A stretch of DNA of 64,000 nt from Herbaspirillum huttiense (GCF_004367745.1 NZ_CP037993.1:3596001-3660000); one strand, 5' to 3'. Shown: positions 29,117 through 37,860, counted from the stretch's first letter. Notes: generated by a model not told the origin, from the sequence alone. Program-made: numbers and translations.

Positions 29117-29851
29117 ATGACTCTCCCTGAACGCCCCTCCCCGGCCGCCGCCATCGCCATGCGCGACCTGCGCTTCACCTGGCCCGGCCAGACGCACCCG
29201 GCGCTGGCCTTGCCGCATTTCCAGGTCGCGGCTGGTGAACATGTCTTCGTCAGCGGCCCCAGCGGCAGCGGCAAGAGCACCCTGCTGGCCGCCATCGGCG
29301 GCATCATCGTGCCGCAAGCCGGCACCGTGGAAGTCTTGGGCCAGCCGCTGCACAGTCTCTCGGCGGCGCGGCGGGACCGCTTCCGGGTGGATCACATCGG
29401 CTTCATCTTCCAGCAGTTCAATTTGCTGCCATATCTATCGATCCTCGACAACGTGCTGCTGCCCTGCCAGTTCTCGTCCTACCGCAGGGAGCGCGCCGGC
29501 CAGCAAGGCGCCGATCTCAAGGGCGTGGCGCAATCCCTGCTGGCGGCGCTGGATCTGGCACCGGGCCTGTGGACGCGCCCCGTGACCCAACTCTCCATCG
29601 GCCAGCAGCAACGTGTGGCCGCTGCGCGCTCGCTGATCGGCCGTCCGGAAATCATCGTCGCCGACGAACCGACCTCGGCCCTGGACAGCGACCGCCAGCA
29701 AGCCTTCCTCGACCTGCTGCAGCGCGAATGCGCGCAGAGCGGCGCGGCACTGGTCTTCGTCAGCCACGACCAGCGCCTGGCCGAACGCTTCAACCGCCGC
29801 ATCGCGCTGGAACAGCTGAACCAGGCCGCCCGTCCCGAGGAGGCCGCATGA
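29117..29851 (+). CDS. ABC transporter ATPase of the zrg-like operon (LolD/MacB type)
   Basis: 244-residue ATPase with Walker A GPSGSGKST, Q-loop FIFQQFNLLPYLS, signature LSIGQQQR, Walker B IIVADEPTSALD and a switch histidine in VFVSHDQRL. The type usually partners FtsX-like permeases rather than uptake channels. Its last four bases overlap the permease start (ATGA). Preceded by the DUF2796 gene, so it probably energises zinc-linked transport or release of a periplasmic zinc carrier. The exact role is not established. Confidence 0.88.
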   Translation: MTLPERPSPAAAIAMRDLRFTWPGQTHPALALPHFQVAAGEHVFVSGPSGSGKSTLLAAIGGIIVPQAGTVEVLGQPLHSLSAARRDRFRVDHIGFIFQQFNLLPYLSILDNVLLPCQFSSYRRERAGQQGADLKGVAQSLLAALDLAPGLWTRPVTQLSIGQQQRVAAARSLIGRPEIIVADEPTSALDSDRQQAFLDLLQRECAQSGAALVFVSHDQRLAERFNRRIALEQLNQAARPEEAA

Positions 29852-31116
29852 AGCTGCTCCTGCGACTGGCCGCGCGCAGCGCCTGGAACCGCCGCTTCAC
29901 GCTGGGGCTGATGCTGCTGGCCATTGCCCTCTCTACCACCATGCTGCTCGGCATCGAACGGGTACGCCATGAAGTGCGGGCCGGGTTCTCGCAATCGGTG
30001 TCCGGCACGGATCTGGTGGTCGGTGCGCGGACCAGTCCGATCCAGCTGATGCTGTACGCCATCTTCCGCATCGGCGGGGCCACCAACAACATGGGCTGGG
30101 ACAGTGCCCAGACCCTGGCGCGCAATCCCGCGGTGGCCTGGACCATCCCGATCTCGCTGGGCGATTCACATCGCGGCTTCCCGGTGCTGGCCACCAATGG
30201 GGATTACTTCACCCATTTCCGCTATGGCAGCGGCCAGTCGCTCAAGCTGGCCCAAGGCCAGCCCTTTGCCGGCGTCTTCGATGCCGTGCTGGGGGCGGAC
30301 GTGGCCGACAAGTTGCACTATCACCTCGGAGACGTCATCGTCCTGGCCCATGGCATGGGTGGTCTCGGGCTGACCCAGCACGCCGACAAACCCTTCAAGG
30401 TGGTCGGCATCCTGGCCCGCACCGGCACCCCGGTGGACCGCACGGTACATATCGGCCTGGATGGCATGCAGGCCATCCACCTTGACTGGGAAGGCGGTGC
30501 GCCCTTGCCGGGGGTGCATATCCCGGCCGAATTCGTGAAGAAATTCAACCTGACGCCGACCAGCATCACCGCCGTCCTGGTGGGCCTGAAGAGCCGCGCC
30601 CGCGTGTTCGCCGTGCAGCGCGCCATTGCCGATGGCGATGGCTTCAAGGAGCCCTTGATGGCCGTGCTGCCGGGCGTGGCGCTGGACCAGCTGTGGGACG
30701 TGGTCGGCATCGGCGAGAACGCCTTGCTGGTGGTCTCGGGCATGGTGGTGGTGGTCGGCCTGGCCGGGCTGGTGGCGGCGATCCTGGCCAGCCTGGGCGA
30801 GCGGCGGCGCGAGCTGGCCATTCTGCGCTCGGTCGGAGCGCGTCCGCTGGATGTGCTGTGGCTGCTGTGCGTGGAGGGACTGGGCGTGATGCTGTGCGGC
30901 GTGCTGGCGGGGCTGTTGCTGCTGAGCGGACTGATCTGGGTGCTGGGGCCGATGCTGGCTGACCAGTTCGGCATTGCCCTGCATCCCGCCTGGCCGGCGG
31001 CAGGCGAATTACAATTGCTGCTCTGGACCGTGCTGGCCGGACTGGTGGCCAGCCTGTTGCCGGCCTGGCGCGCGTATCGCCTGAGCCTGTCGGACGGCCT
31101 GACACCAAGACTCTGA
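29848..31116 (+). CDS. FtsX/MacB-type ABC permease of the zrg-like operon
   Basis: 422-residue membrane protein with one N-terminal TM (FTLGLMLLAIALSTTMLLGI), a large periplasmic MacB_PCD-like domain (residues 45-285), and three C-terminal TMs with the FtsX signature ERRRELAILRSVGARPLDVLWL. This is mechanotransmission topology. The frame is open upstream, but ATG 29848 overlapping the ATPase stop is the natural start. Together with the ATPase it forms the inner-membrane ABC unit of the operon. Confidence 0.88.
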   Translation: MKLLLRLAARSAWNRRFTLGLMLLAIALSTTMLLGIERVRHEVRAGFSQSVSGTDLVVGARTSPIQLMLYAIFRIGGATNNMGWDSAQTLARNPAVAWTIPISLGDSHRGFPVLATNGDYFTHFRYGSGQSLKLAQGQPFAGVFDAVLGADVADKLHYHLGDVIVLAHGMGGLGLTQHADKPFKVVGILARTGTPVDRTVHIGLDGMQAIHLDWEGGAPLPGVHIPAEFVKKFNLTPTSITAVLVGLKSRARVFAVQRAIADGDGFKEPLMAVLPGVALDQLWDVVGIGENALLVVSGMVVVVGLAGLVAAILASLGERRRELAILRSVGARPLDVLWLLCVEGLGVMLCGVLAGLLLLSGLIWVLGPMLADQFGIALHPAWPAAGELQLLLWTVLAGLVASLLPAWRAYRLSLSDGLTPRL

Positions 31117-31131
31117 TCTGGAAGCCATGAT

Positions 31132-31905
31132 ATGAAGACTCTTTACTGGATAGGCGGCATCGTGGTCGCCGGCCTGTGGGCCGGGCTGGGCGTGCGCCTG
31201 CTCTCGCAAGTCAACGCCCACGCGGCCCCGGCGGCCGCGCCTGCAGCGGTCAGCGCAGCCCCGGCGACGTCTGCTGCGCTGGCCGGCGCGGTCCCCGCCG
31301 TCACGGCACGCGCCGATGCCGGCAGCACGGTACCGGGCGTGGCGGACGCATCCAACGGCCCCTACAAGGTCGGCGACCAATTGCAGCAAAGTGCCGCCGT
31401 GACCGAAAAGCCTTACCAGGCCTCGGGCAAGATGGTGAACGGCTTCCAGGAGATCGCCTGGGAATCGTTGATCCCCAAGGACTGGGACCCGATGGCCCCG
31501 TTCAAGGGCTTGAAACTGGACCAGATGACCGATGACGATCCGCGTGCCGATGCGGCGCTGTGGAAGGCCAAGAAATACTGGAAGGATGCCCCGGTCGACC
31601 CGGCCATGGAAGGCAAGCCGGTGCGCCTGCCCGGCTTTGTGGTATCCCTGGACCGAGAAGGCGAGGCACTCAAGGAATTCCTGCTGGTCCCCTACTTCGG
31701 TGCCTGCATTCACGTGCCGCCACCGCCGGCCAACCAGATCATTCACGTCAAGAGCGCCAAGGCCGTCAAGAATGTGCGCACCATGGATGCGGTGTGGATC
31801 AGCGGCGTGCTCAAGGTGGAACGCTCGGATTCTTCCATGGGCGCATCCAGCTACAGCATGAAAGCGGTCAGCGTCGAACCCTACAGCGCGCCGGACAAGA
31901 GCTGA
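31132..31905 (+). CDS. DUF3299 protein (ZrgE-like)
   Basis: 257-residue exported or membrane-anchored protein. The N-terminal TM (WIGGIVVAGLWAGLGVRLL) is followed by an Ala/Pro-rich linker to about 75 and then the DUF3299 domain with its hallmark LLVPYFGACIHVPPPPANQI, in which a Cys-x-His may bind metal. It ends the DUF2796-ATPase-permease-DUF3299 operon, 15 nt after the permease. Family function is unproven but tied by context to zinc. Confidence 0.82.
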   Translation: MKTLYWIGGIVVAGLWAGLGVRLLSQVNAHAAPAAAPAAVSAAPATSAALAGAVPAVTARADAGSTVPGVADASNGPYKVGDQLQQSAAVTEKPYQASGKMVNGFQEIAWESLIPKDWDPMAPFKGLKLDQMTDDDPRADAALWKAKKYWKDAPVDPAMEGKPVRLPGFVVSLDREGEALKEFLLVPYFGACIHVPPPPANQIIHVKSAKAVKNVRTMDAVWISGVLKVERSDSSMGASSYSMKAVSVEPYSAPDKS

Positions 31906-31921
31906 GTCGTCGCCCGACGGC

Positions 31922-32830
31922 TTATCCCCAGCTTCTCCTCTGCCTCCTCCAAGGCCTGCCCTGCGCAGGCCTTATCCACATTTTACGGGGGCAAGCTTGT
32001 GGACAAGGCTTTGACAAGCCACCCAAGCCCTTGATTCTTCAGTACTTTTCCCTCCCGCCTCGGCAGCGCGCAGAAATGGTGCAGTCGCCTTCCGCCCATC
32101 TCGCGGCCCTGACTTGTCCCCGTCCCTTGAGCGGATATCCACATTTTTTGGGAGCAAGCCTGTGGAGAAGCGCTGGGCAAGTCAGGCAAGGTCTTGATTG
32201 CAAAGGACTTTCCTTAGCCGAGGCAGCAGCAGGCAAAAAACGGGCAGCCCGGCAGACCCGATAAGCGTTGCAGGACCTGCAAGGATATCCACATTTTCTG
32301 GGAGCAAGCTTGTGGAGAAGCACTTGACAAGCCACTCAAGCCGTTGATTCCAAACAACTTTTCATTAACGCAACTGCGGCTGGCAAAGACCACCCAAATA
32401 CGGCCGACCTTGGCTTTTCAGCTTGCTCCGGACTCGAAATACGGCATCGCCAGGCGCTTCCGGCAGGATATCCACACATTTTGGGAGCAAGCCTGTGGAC
32501 AAGCGCTTGACAAGAGATTCAAGCAATTGATTACAAAGGAAAAACCATTTCAGATGCAAACCCGGGCAGTTTTTTGGCGCACCAGTCCGTCCGCCGCAAA
32601 GCCGCGCCCAGACTGGCCGAGCGGGGTGATATCCACACTTTTTGGGAGCAAGCCTGTGGAAAAGCACTGGACAAGCCACTCAAACCATTGATTGTTAAGG
32701 GTTTTATGAAAAATGATACGAGACGGGCAACGCCCGTTGGTCTGCAGCCCTTGCATGGATATCCACATTTTTTGGGAGCAAGCCTGTGGAAAAGCGCTGG
32801 GTAAGCGCATCAAGTCGTTGATTGCAAAGG
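31922..32830 (+). repeat. six-copy intergenic repeat with paired DnaA-box-like 9-mers
   Basis: Non-coding array downstream of the zrg-like operon. Units of about 72 bp start at about 31971, 32133, 32283, 32466, 32627 and 32757. Each begins (G)GATATCCACA (copy 1 CTTATCCACA), continues T-run-GGGAGCAAGC, then TGTGGAnAAG, and ends CAAG-x-TTGATT. Left 9-mers start at 31972, 32135, 32285, 32468, 32629 and 32759; right inverted 9-mers start at 31998, 32161, 32311, 32494, 32655 and 32785, always 26 bp later. The first left 9-mer is a perfect DnaA box (TTATCCACA); the other eleven differ from it by one base. A further near-box (TTATCCCCA) is at 31922. Between units the sequence is not conserved. Confidence 0.85.
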
Positions 32831-33088
32831 GAATTCACCACCAGGGCAGCGGATGGGCAACCGGCGGGCAACAGCGCGAGGCGGGGAAAGGAGAAAGCGA
32901 TGGGCAGGCCCCGCTGACGGAGCCTGCCCGGAAGGGAGGGACGCACCCCGCGCCGCGCACCGACAAGCTTGCGCCTGACGGGAAGGGAGGACCGCGGCTT
33001 CCATCACGTGTGCGACCTGCCGGGTTACGACGCCACTGTCCGGCCTGGGCGTGAAGCATGAAGCTGGGAGAAACTGGCTGACCCGCAG

Positions 33089-33122
33089 AAAAAAAGGCCT
33101 GCGACGCGCTCGCATCGCAGGC
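33089..33122 (-). terminator. minus-strand terminator without an adjacent gene
   Basis: 8-bp GC-rich stem (GCCTGCGA at 33097-33104 with 33115-33122), 10-nt loop and a seven-T tail on the minus strand. The nearest minus-strand gene stop is 320 nt upstream, so it may end a small RNA instead. Confidence 0.75.
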
Positions 33123-33287
33123 AACAACATCTGCACAGGGTCAGAGGAGACGTGTTGAAGTCTAGTGGCCGCGTATGACCGCGCCATGACAGTGCACAGG
33201 GGATATGAAGGAAAAAGCGAGAGCGGCAGCGGCCGGGAGAAAAGTGATACCGAAAGTGATACCGAAAATGTCATGAAGCCGTCATAA
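33089..33287 (-). ncRNA. candidate small RNA upstream of the orphan terminator
   Basis: A TATAGT -10-like hexamer (33299-33294, minus) would start an RNA near 33287 running about 200 nt to the terminator at 33089. The transcript would contain pyrimidine-rich segments complementary to Shine-Dalgarno sequences and a 12-nt direct repeat (CGGTATCACTTT-like, at about 33240-33268). No good -35 is visible and no protein frame looks real. Tentative. Confidence 0.25.
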
Positions 33288-33441
33288 CGACGAACTATAG
33301 TGTGAACCCTAGTGCGGTACATGCAACCGATATGCATGATCGCATGGTGTGTTGGACATCTGTCCAGCACACCCTCCTCTCGGAGGCGTCCGCCTCCATG
33401 ACATTCCCTGAAGAAACTGCTGAAGAAAAACGACGAACGTC

Positions 33442-34110
33442 TTACCAGACGCCTTCGATGGCCGTGGCCTGCAGTTTGATGCGCGAGACTTCGCCATCGG
33501 CGCCTTGCAGGGCCAGGTCGTCCGGCATGGCCTTGGGCGGCTTGCGGAACCATTCCAGGCACAGTTGCGACAGATTGGTCAGCGCCTTCTTGGCCATGAA
33601 CTGCTGCAACAGCTCTCGCGTCAGTTCCAGGTTGGAAGCCAGGTAGAAGTCGCCCGGCTTGGCCAGTGCCTGCACGTCCGCGCTCATGCGCTGCAAGTCC
33701 TTCTGGAACATCTGGCGCGGCACCGGCAGCGGGTGGCCGGCCGAGACCAGCAGCTCCTGGAACAGCGGCGCCATGAAGTCCAGCGCATAGCCGTCGCACT
33801 GCACCCAGGCGTGGAAAGCATCCTGGTGGCTGGTGACGCTTTGGCCGTCCTCCCCCAGTGAACCAAAGGACAGCGCGCCGCCGCCATCTTCACGAATCAG
33901 GTAGAAGGCCGCACCGGCGACCGGGAAGGCATTGCGCTTGTAGAACTTCTTGAGGATCTGGGCGGCGGTGACGGAAAAGAAGAAACTGGCGGCCGGGATG
34001 TCCGCTTCCACGCTGTGCAGCACGGAATGGATGACGCGGAAGATGCGTTGGTAATCGGCCAGGGGGATCAATGGGCGCAGGTTCTGCGCGGAGGAATGTG
34101 AGCTTTGCAT
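33442..34110 (-). CDS. conserved hypothetical protein, DUF2026-like
   Basis: 222-residue soluble protein with no signal peptide or TM. I associate it with the DUF2026 group, without certainty. The stretch AFHAWVQCDGYALDFMAPLF (His-Ala-Trp-Val then Asp) resembles the His and Asp blocks of transglutaminase-like/papain-fold proteins, but no matching catalytic cysteine block is obvious. N-terminal helices precede FFFSVTAAQILKKFYKRNAF. The frame is open to 34260; ATG 34110 (MQSSHSSAQ) is the more natural start. Monocistronic. Confidence 0.6.
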   Translation of the reverse strand: MQSSHSSAQNLRPLIPLADYQRIFRVIHSVLHSVEADIPAASFFFSVTAAQILKKFYKRNAFPVAGAAFYLIREDGGGALSFGSLGEDGQSVTSHQDAFHAWVQCDGYALDFMAPLFQELLVSAGHPLPVPRQMFQKDLQRMSADVQALAKPGDFYLASNLELTRELLQQFMAKKALTNLSQLCLEWFRKPPKAMPDDLALQGADGEVSRIKLQATAIEGVW

Positions 34111-34494
34111 GGGCGCTATTTTCTCATGGAAAAGAACGGGCAAGCCGCTAGGCCGCTCCACGGGCGTGCCGGACTGCACACTCCCATTGCGTGACGCGCT
34201 TTGGAACAAAAGCGGCTGCACGACTTGCCGTTCCACCCTCAAGACATGTTTACTACGCAAAACTCTGCTACTACTGCTACGGCTACTTCAACTGCTGCTA
34301 CGCACTGCAACTGCAACTACCACTACAAATCAATTGCAAAACGAAACGACATTGGTTCACTGCTGCTGCGGATGCTTGCTGTTGTTGCAGGCACTACCCC
34401 TAGTGCCACGCGACGGTACTGCCTTTGCTGCTTCACTCCCCCTCACTTCACTTCCCCTGCGATCCCTCGCCCCCAGGCATTGCTCCCCTGGAAT
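34111..34494. other. intergenic region with low-complexity trinucleotide tract
   Basis: 384 nt without a convincing gene. About 34262-34330 is built from CTA, CTG and CAA/CAC steps (CTGCTACTACTGCTACGG and similar), giving strong strand asymmetry; another CTGCTG/TTGTTG tract follows near 34360-34390. Confidence 0.5.
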
Positions 34495-34806
34495 TCAATC
34501 CGGCTTCTTCGGCTCCTGCATGAAGCAGGTGCAATCAACATCGTGATACTGTGCGCAGTGCTGCAGCGACGGCCGGGTCAGGCCATTGTCGAACAGCGAA
34601 CGGTCTTCGGCATCCACCTTCACGTAGCGCAGGGCCGAGGCCATTACCTGCTGGTCGCGCCGGCCGATGTCGTCCAGCGACACTTCCAGGCTGCCCCACT
34701 CCTTGTCGGTCTTGACGAAGAGATACATCAGCACGGTGCAGAAGACCAGGTAGCTGATGAACATCAGGGTGATTTCACCCGGTACGGATTCGGTAACGAA
34801 ATGCAT
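34495..34806 (-). CDS. hypothetical membrane-anchored protein (103 residues)
   Basis: Family not recognised. The N-terminus has one TM (ITLMFISYLVFCTVLMYLFV) followed by about 70 soluble residues with acidic/basic patches and three cysteines near the C-terminus (HCAQYHDVDCTCF), which could bind metal or form disulfides. ATG 34806 has a strong TTAGGAG site. Isolated between non-coding stretches, with no operon partner. Confidence 0.65.
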   Translation of the reverse strand: MHFVTESVPGEITLMFISYLVFCTVLMYLFVKTDKEWGSLEVSLDDIGRRDQQVMASALRYVKVDAEDRSLFDNGLTRPSLQHCAQYHDVDCTCFMQEPKKPD

Positions 34807-35242
34807 GGCTGGCTCCTAAGGCAAGATTCTTGGTCAAGGTCTTGCGTGCCAGTCACGACCCCACTGTGTGGTCGGGGGTCCGGGGCACAGACCGTGTTTC
34901 ATTGGTTCCCATGGTAGTGGCCCAACGTGACTGCGAACATCGGGGAATTCCTGATCCTGCAACGTGGCTTGTCAGCTCGACAGCAAGCTGGCACAAGGCT
35001 TTGCCGCATATCAAGCTCTTCCATGACCTCGGAAAGTTACGTGCATTTCAAGCCGGCCTGCCGCAGGGAAACAGCCGAAAAAAAACCCGCCAGGCTTGCG
35101 CATGGCGGGTTCAGGCTCGAATTGTCCAAGTCCAAGGACGTCTGAGGAGACGCCCTCAATGTACCGGGCCACGCAGCGGCTGAAAACGAAGCATTCGTCA
35201 TGCGCTTATGCCGTTGACGTATAAGCCGCCCGACGTCCCCTC
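34807..35242. other. intergenic region upstream of the 103-residue gene
   Basis: 436 nt. It contains the terminator of the peptide-utilisation operon (35076-35111) and the promoter region of the small membrane gene. No further gene is supported. Confidence 0.5.
35076..35111 (-). terminator. terminator of the peptide transport/peptidase operon
   Basis: 9-bp stem (AACCCGCCA, 35084-35092, with 35103-35111), 10-nt loop and a run of at least eight T on the minus strand, 132 nt after the amidohydrolase stop. Confidence 0.85.
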
Positions 35243-36442
35243 TCAGCTGGCCTTGACGGGCAGCCAGCGCTCCACCAGTCGGGTCCAAAAGGCGGCTCCC
35301 ACCGGGATGTTGGCATCATTGAAATCGTAGCCTGCGTTGTGCAGCATGGGCTGGCCCTGCCCGTTGCCCACCCGCAAGAAGCAGCCAGGGCGCTGTTGCA
35401 GGAAGTAGGCAAAATCCTCGCTGCCGGCAATCGGACCGAAGGGCGCGATCACCTTCTCCGCACCCACCAGTTCCTCCGCCACGCTGCGAGCGAATTCGGT
35501 TTCGGCATCGCTGTTGACCAGCACCGGATAGCCGCGCAGGTACTCGATATCTGCGCGCGCACCGTAGCTCTCGGCATGCAACGCCACCAAGGCGCGGATG
35601 CGTTCTTCCAGCAACGCGCGCACCTCGGGCTTGAAGGAGCGCACGCTCAACTCCAGCGTGGCGAATTCGGGAATCACGTTGGAGGCCTTGCCCGCATGCA
35701 GGCTGCCGACCGTGACCACTGCCGTTTCCATCGGATCGACATTGCGCGAGACCACCGTCTGCAAGGCCATCACCAGGCTGGCTGCAGCCACCACCGGATC
35801 GACCGACAGGTGCGGCCGTGCGGCATGGCTGCCGCGCCCGGTGAGGCGGATCTTGACGGTATCGCAGGCGGCCATGAAGGGGCCGCTCCTGAACATGAAC
35901 GTGCCCGCTTCCACGCCCGGATGATTGTGGATGCCGAACACGGCATCGCAGGGAAAACGTTCGAAGAGCCCATCGGCCAGCATCTTCTGCGCGCCGCTGT
36001 CGAAGCCGGCTTCCTCGGCCGGCTGGAAGATCAGGTGCAGCGTGCCGTCAAAACGGCGCGTGCGGGCCAGGTGCTTGGCCGCGCCCAGCAGCATGGCGGT
36101 ATGGCCATCATGGCCGCAGGCGTGCATGGCACCGGGCTTCACGCTGGCCCAGTCCAGGCCGGTTTCTTCGTGGATGGGCAAGGCATCCATGTCGGCGCGC
36201 AGGCCAATGCTGCGGGCACTGGTGCCGGCTTTGAGGGTGGCGACCAGGCCATTGCCGCCGATGTGGCGGGTGACGGCATAGCCCCACTCTTCCAGGCGCG
36301 CGGCGACCAGGGCGGCGGTATCGACTTCCTCGAAGGACAGTTCGGGATGCTGGTGCAGATGGCGGCGGATGCCGGTGATTTCGTCGTGGATATCGTGCAG
36401 GTCGGCGACCTCGCACAGGGCGTGTTCATGCGGGTGACTCAT
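35243..36442 (-). CDS. M20 amidohydrolase (hippurate hydrolase/N-acyl amino acid hydrolase type)
   Basis: 399-residue zinc-dependent M20D hydrolase. Visible marks: LHQHPELSFEE, LRADMDALPI, the metal motif MHACGHDGHT, and PAEEAG with the catalytic glutamate. The dimerisation insert (KIRLTGRGSHAARPH) and C-terminal IAGSEDFAYF are also typical. It cleaves N-acyl or aminoacyl amide bonds in the cytosol; the substrate is unknown. Its ATG overlaps the preceding M20 gene by 4 nt and it ends the dpp-like operon, so imported peptides or acylated amino acids are likely substrates. Confidence 0.88.
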   Translation of the reverse strand: MSHPHEHALCEVADLHDIHDEITGIRRHLHQHPELSFEEVDTAALVAARLEEWGYAVTRHIGGNGLVATLKAGTSARSIGLRADMDALPIHEETGLDWASVKPGAMHACGHDGHTAMLLGAAKHLARTRRFDGTLHLIFQPAEEAGFDSGAQKMLADGLFERFPCDAVFGIHNHPGVEAGTFMFRSGPFMAACDTVKIRLTGRGSHAARPHLSVDPVVAAASLVMALQTVVSRNVDPMETAVVTVGSLHAGKASNVIPEFATLELSVRSFKPEVRALLEERIRALVALHAESYGARADIEYLRGYPVLVNSDAETEFARSVAEELVGAEKVIAPFGPIAGSEDFAYFLQQRPGCFLRVGNGQGQPMLHNAGYDFNDANIPVGAAFWTRLVERWLPVKAS

Positions 36443-37860
36443 TGTTTCTCCGTGGGGGATGGGCGGCGCGCCAGCACATCGCGGCCCTGCTCGGCCAGGT
36501 CCCAGAACAGGCCCGCCATCAGCTGCAGCGACTCGCGCGACACGCTGGCCAGTATATGCTCGTTGGGCGCGTGCTGTGAGCAGGCCGGATAGGAGTGCGG
36601 CACCCACAGCGTCGGCAGGCCGAGGGTCTCGGAGAAGACATCGTTGGGCAGCGAGCCCCCCAGGTTGGGCAGCAAGGTCGGTGTCTTGCCGGTGCTCTCC
36701 TGCAGCGAGGCCAGGCCCCAGCGCACCCATTCATCATCCGGATCGAGCCGCGTTGCCGAAAACTGCACGCCCGACAGCGTCACCTGCACATCGTCATAGC
36801 CGTGTTCATCCAGATGCGCGCGGATGTGTTCGATGAAATGCGCATCATCGCTGCCCACCACGAAACGGATCTGGCAATGCGCGGTGGCTCGCCCCGGAAT
36901 GGCATTGACGGGCGCCTCCGGATTGCCGGTCTTGAAGGCCAGCACTTCCAGCGTATTCCAGCCGAAGACGCGCTCAGCGGGCGTGAGGTCGGGCTCGCCC
37001 CAATCCGGATCGATCTCGGGATCGGTGGGGCCGCCACCTAGCTTGACGCTGGCCAGGGCCTTGCGCACGCTCTGCGGCAAGGCATCGGGTAGCAATGCCG
37101 GCACGCGGATGGCACCGCGTTCATCGACCAGGCAGGCGATCGCATTGGCCAGGCGCACGCCGGGATTGCGCAGCAGGCCGCCCCAGTTGCCGGAGTGATG
37201 GCCGCCGTCGCGCAGATGGCAGGTCAGATCAAAGTTGCAGCCGCCGCGCGAGCCCAGGAACATGGTCGGCGTGGGAGCGTTCACGCGCGGGCCGTCGGAG
37301 GCGATGAAGAGATCAGCCTTCAGGCGCTCTGCATACTGGCGGCAGACTTCATTCAGGCCGGGTGAACCGGTTTCCTCGCCCATCTCCAGGATCAGCTTGA
37401 CGTTGTAGCCGAGCTTGCCGCCGCGCACCTTCATGACTTCTTCCAGCGCGGCCAGGTTGATGGTGTGCTGGGCCTTGTTGTCGGCGATGCCGCGTCCGTA
37501 CCAGCGTTCGCCCTCGACCACGATCTCCCACGGCGAGAGGCCGGCGCGCCATTGATTGTCATAGCCGCGCACCACGTCGCCATGCCCGTAGGTCAGCAAG
37601 GTGAAAGCGGCCCCCACTTCGATACGCTCGGCGATCAGGAAGGGACTGCCGCCCGGCAACGGATTGTCGATCACTTCGCAGTCAAAGCCCAGCGAGACGA
37701 GATAAGGCGTGATCTCCTGCCGCAGGTAGTCGTAGAGGATGGGCAGGCTGGCCGCTTCCTGGCTTTCGGTACGGATGGCCACGCGGCGCTTCAGGGTTTC
37801 CATGAATCGGCCGTCGTCGAAGTAAGCCTGTACGCCGGCGATGGCTTGTGCTCTGCTCAT
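36439..37860 (-). CDS. M20 family dipeptidase/deacylase
   Basis: 473-residue M20A/F-type metallopeptidase. Metal-binding elements are LTYGHGDVV (His, Asp), the bridging pair EMGEETGS and FIASDGPR. A dimerisation lid runs from about 205 to 370, and the C-terminal His motif lies in QHAPNEHI. Length and WYGRGIADNK resemble carnosinase-like dipeptidases. It sits 39 nt after the dppF-like ATPase and overlaps the next M20 gene, so it probably hydrolyses imported di-/oligopeptides. ATG 37860 is clear. Confidence 0.85.
   Translation of the reverse strand: MSRAQAIAGVQAYFDDGRFMETLKRRVAIRTESQEAASLPILYDYLRQEITPYLVSLGFDCEVIDNPLPGGSPFLIAERIEVGAAFTLLTYGHGDVVRGYDNQWRAGLSPWEIVVEGERWYGRGIADNKAQHTINLAALEEVMKVRGGKLGYNVKLILEMGEETGSPGLNEVCRQYAERLKADLFIASDGPRVNAPTPTMFLGSRGGCNFDLTCHLRDGGHHSGNWGGLLRNPGVRLANAIACLVDERGAIRVPALLPDALPQSVRKALASVKLGGGPTDPEIDPDWGEPDLTPAERVFGWNTLEVLAFKTGNPEAPVNAIPGRATAHCQIRFVVGSDDAHFIEHIRAHLDEHGYDDVQVTLSGVQFSATRLDPDDEWVRWGLASLQESTGKTPTLLPNLGGSLPNDVFSETLGLPTLWVPHSYPACSQHAPNEHILASVSRESLQLMAGLFWDLAEQGRDVLARRPSPTEKQ

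Noticed and set aside
31922..32830. CRISPR array
   Set aside because: Units are about 72 bp and imperfect, spacers of 58-111 bp vary in length, and no cas gene is near.
31922..32830. Chromosomal replication origin
   Set aside because: DnaA-like boxes are present, but no dnaA, dnaN, rpmH or gidA is nearby and no clear AT-rich unwinding region is seen.
31972..32946. Overlapping short frames with repeated FWEQACGKALDK-like peptides in the repeat array
   Set aside because: Frames change between units and are broken by stops; conservation follows the DNA palindromes and spacing, not codons.
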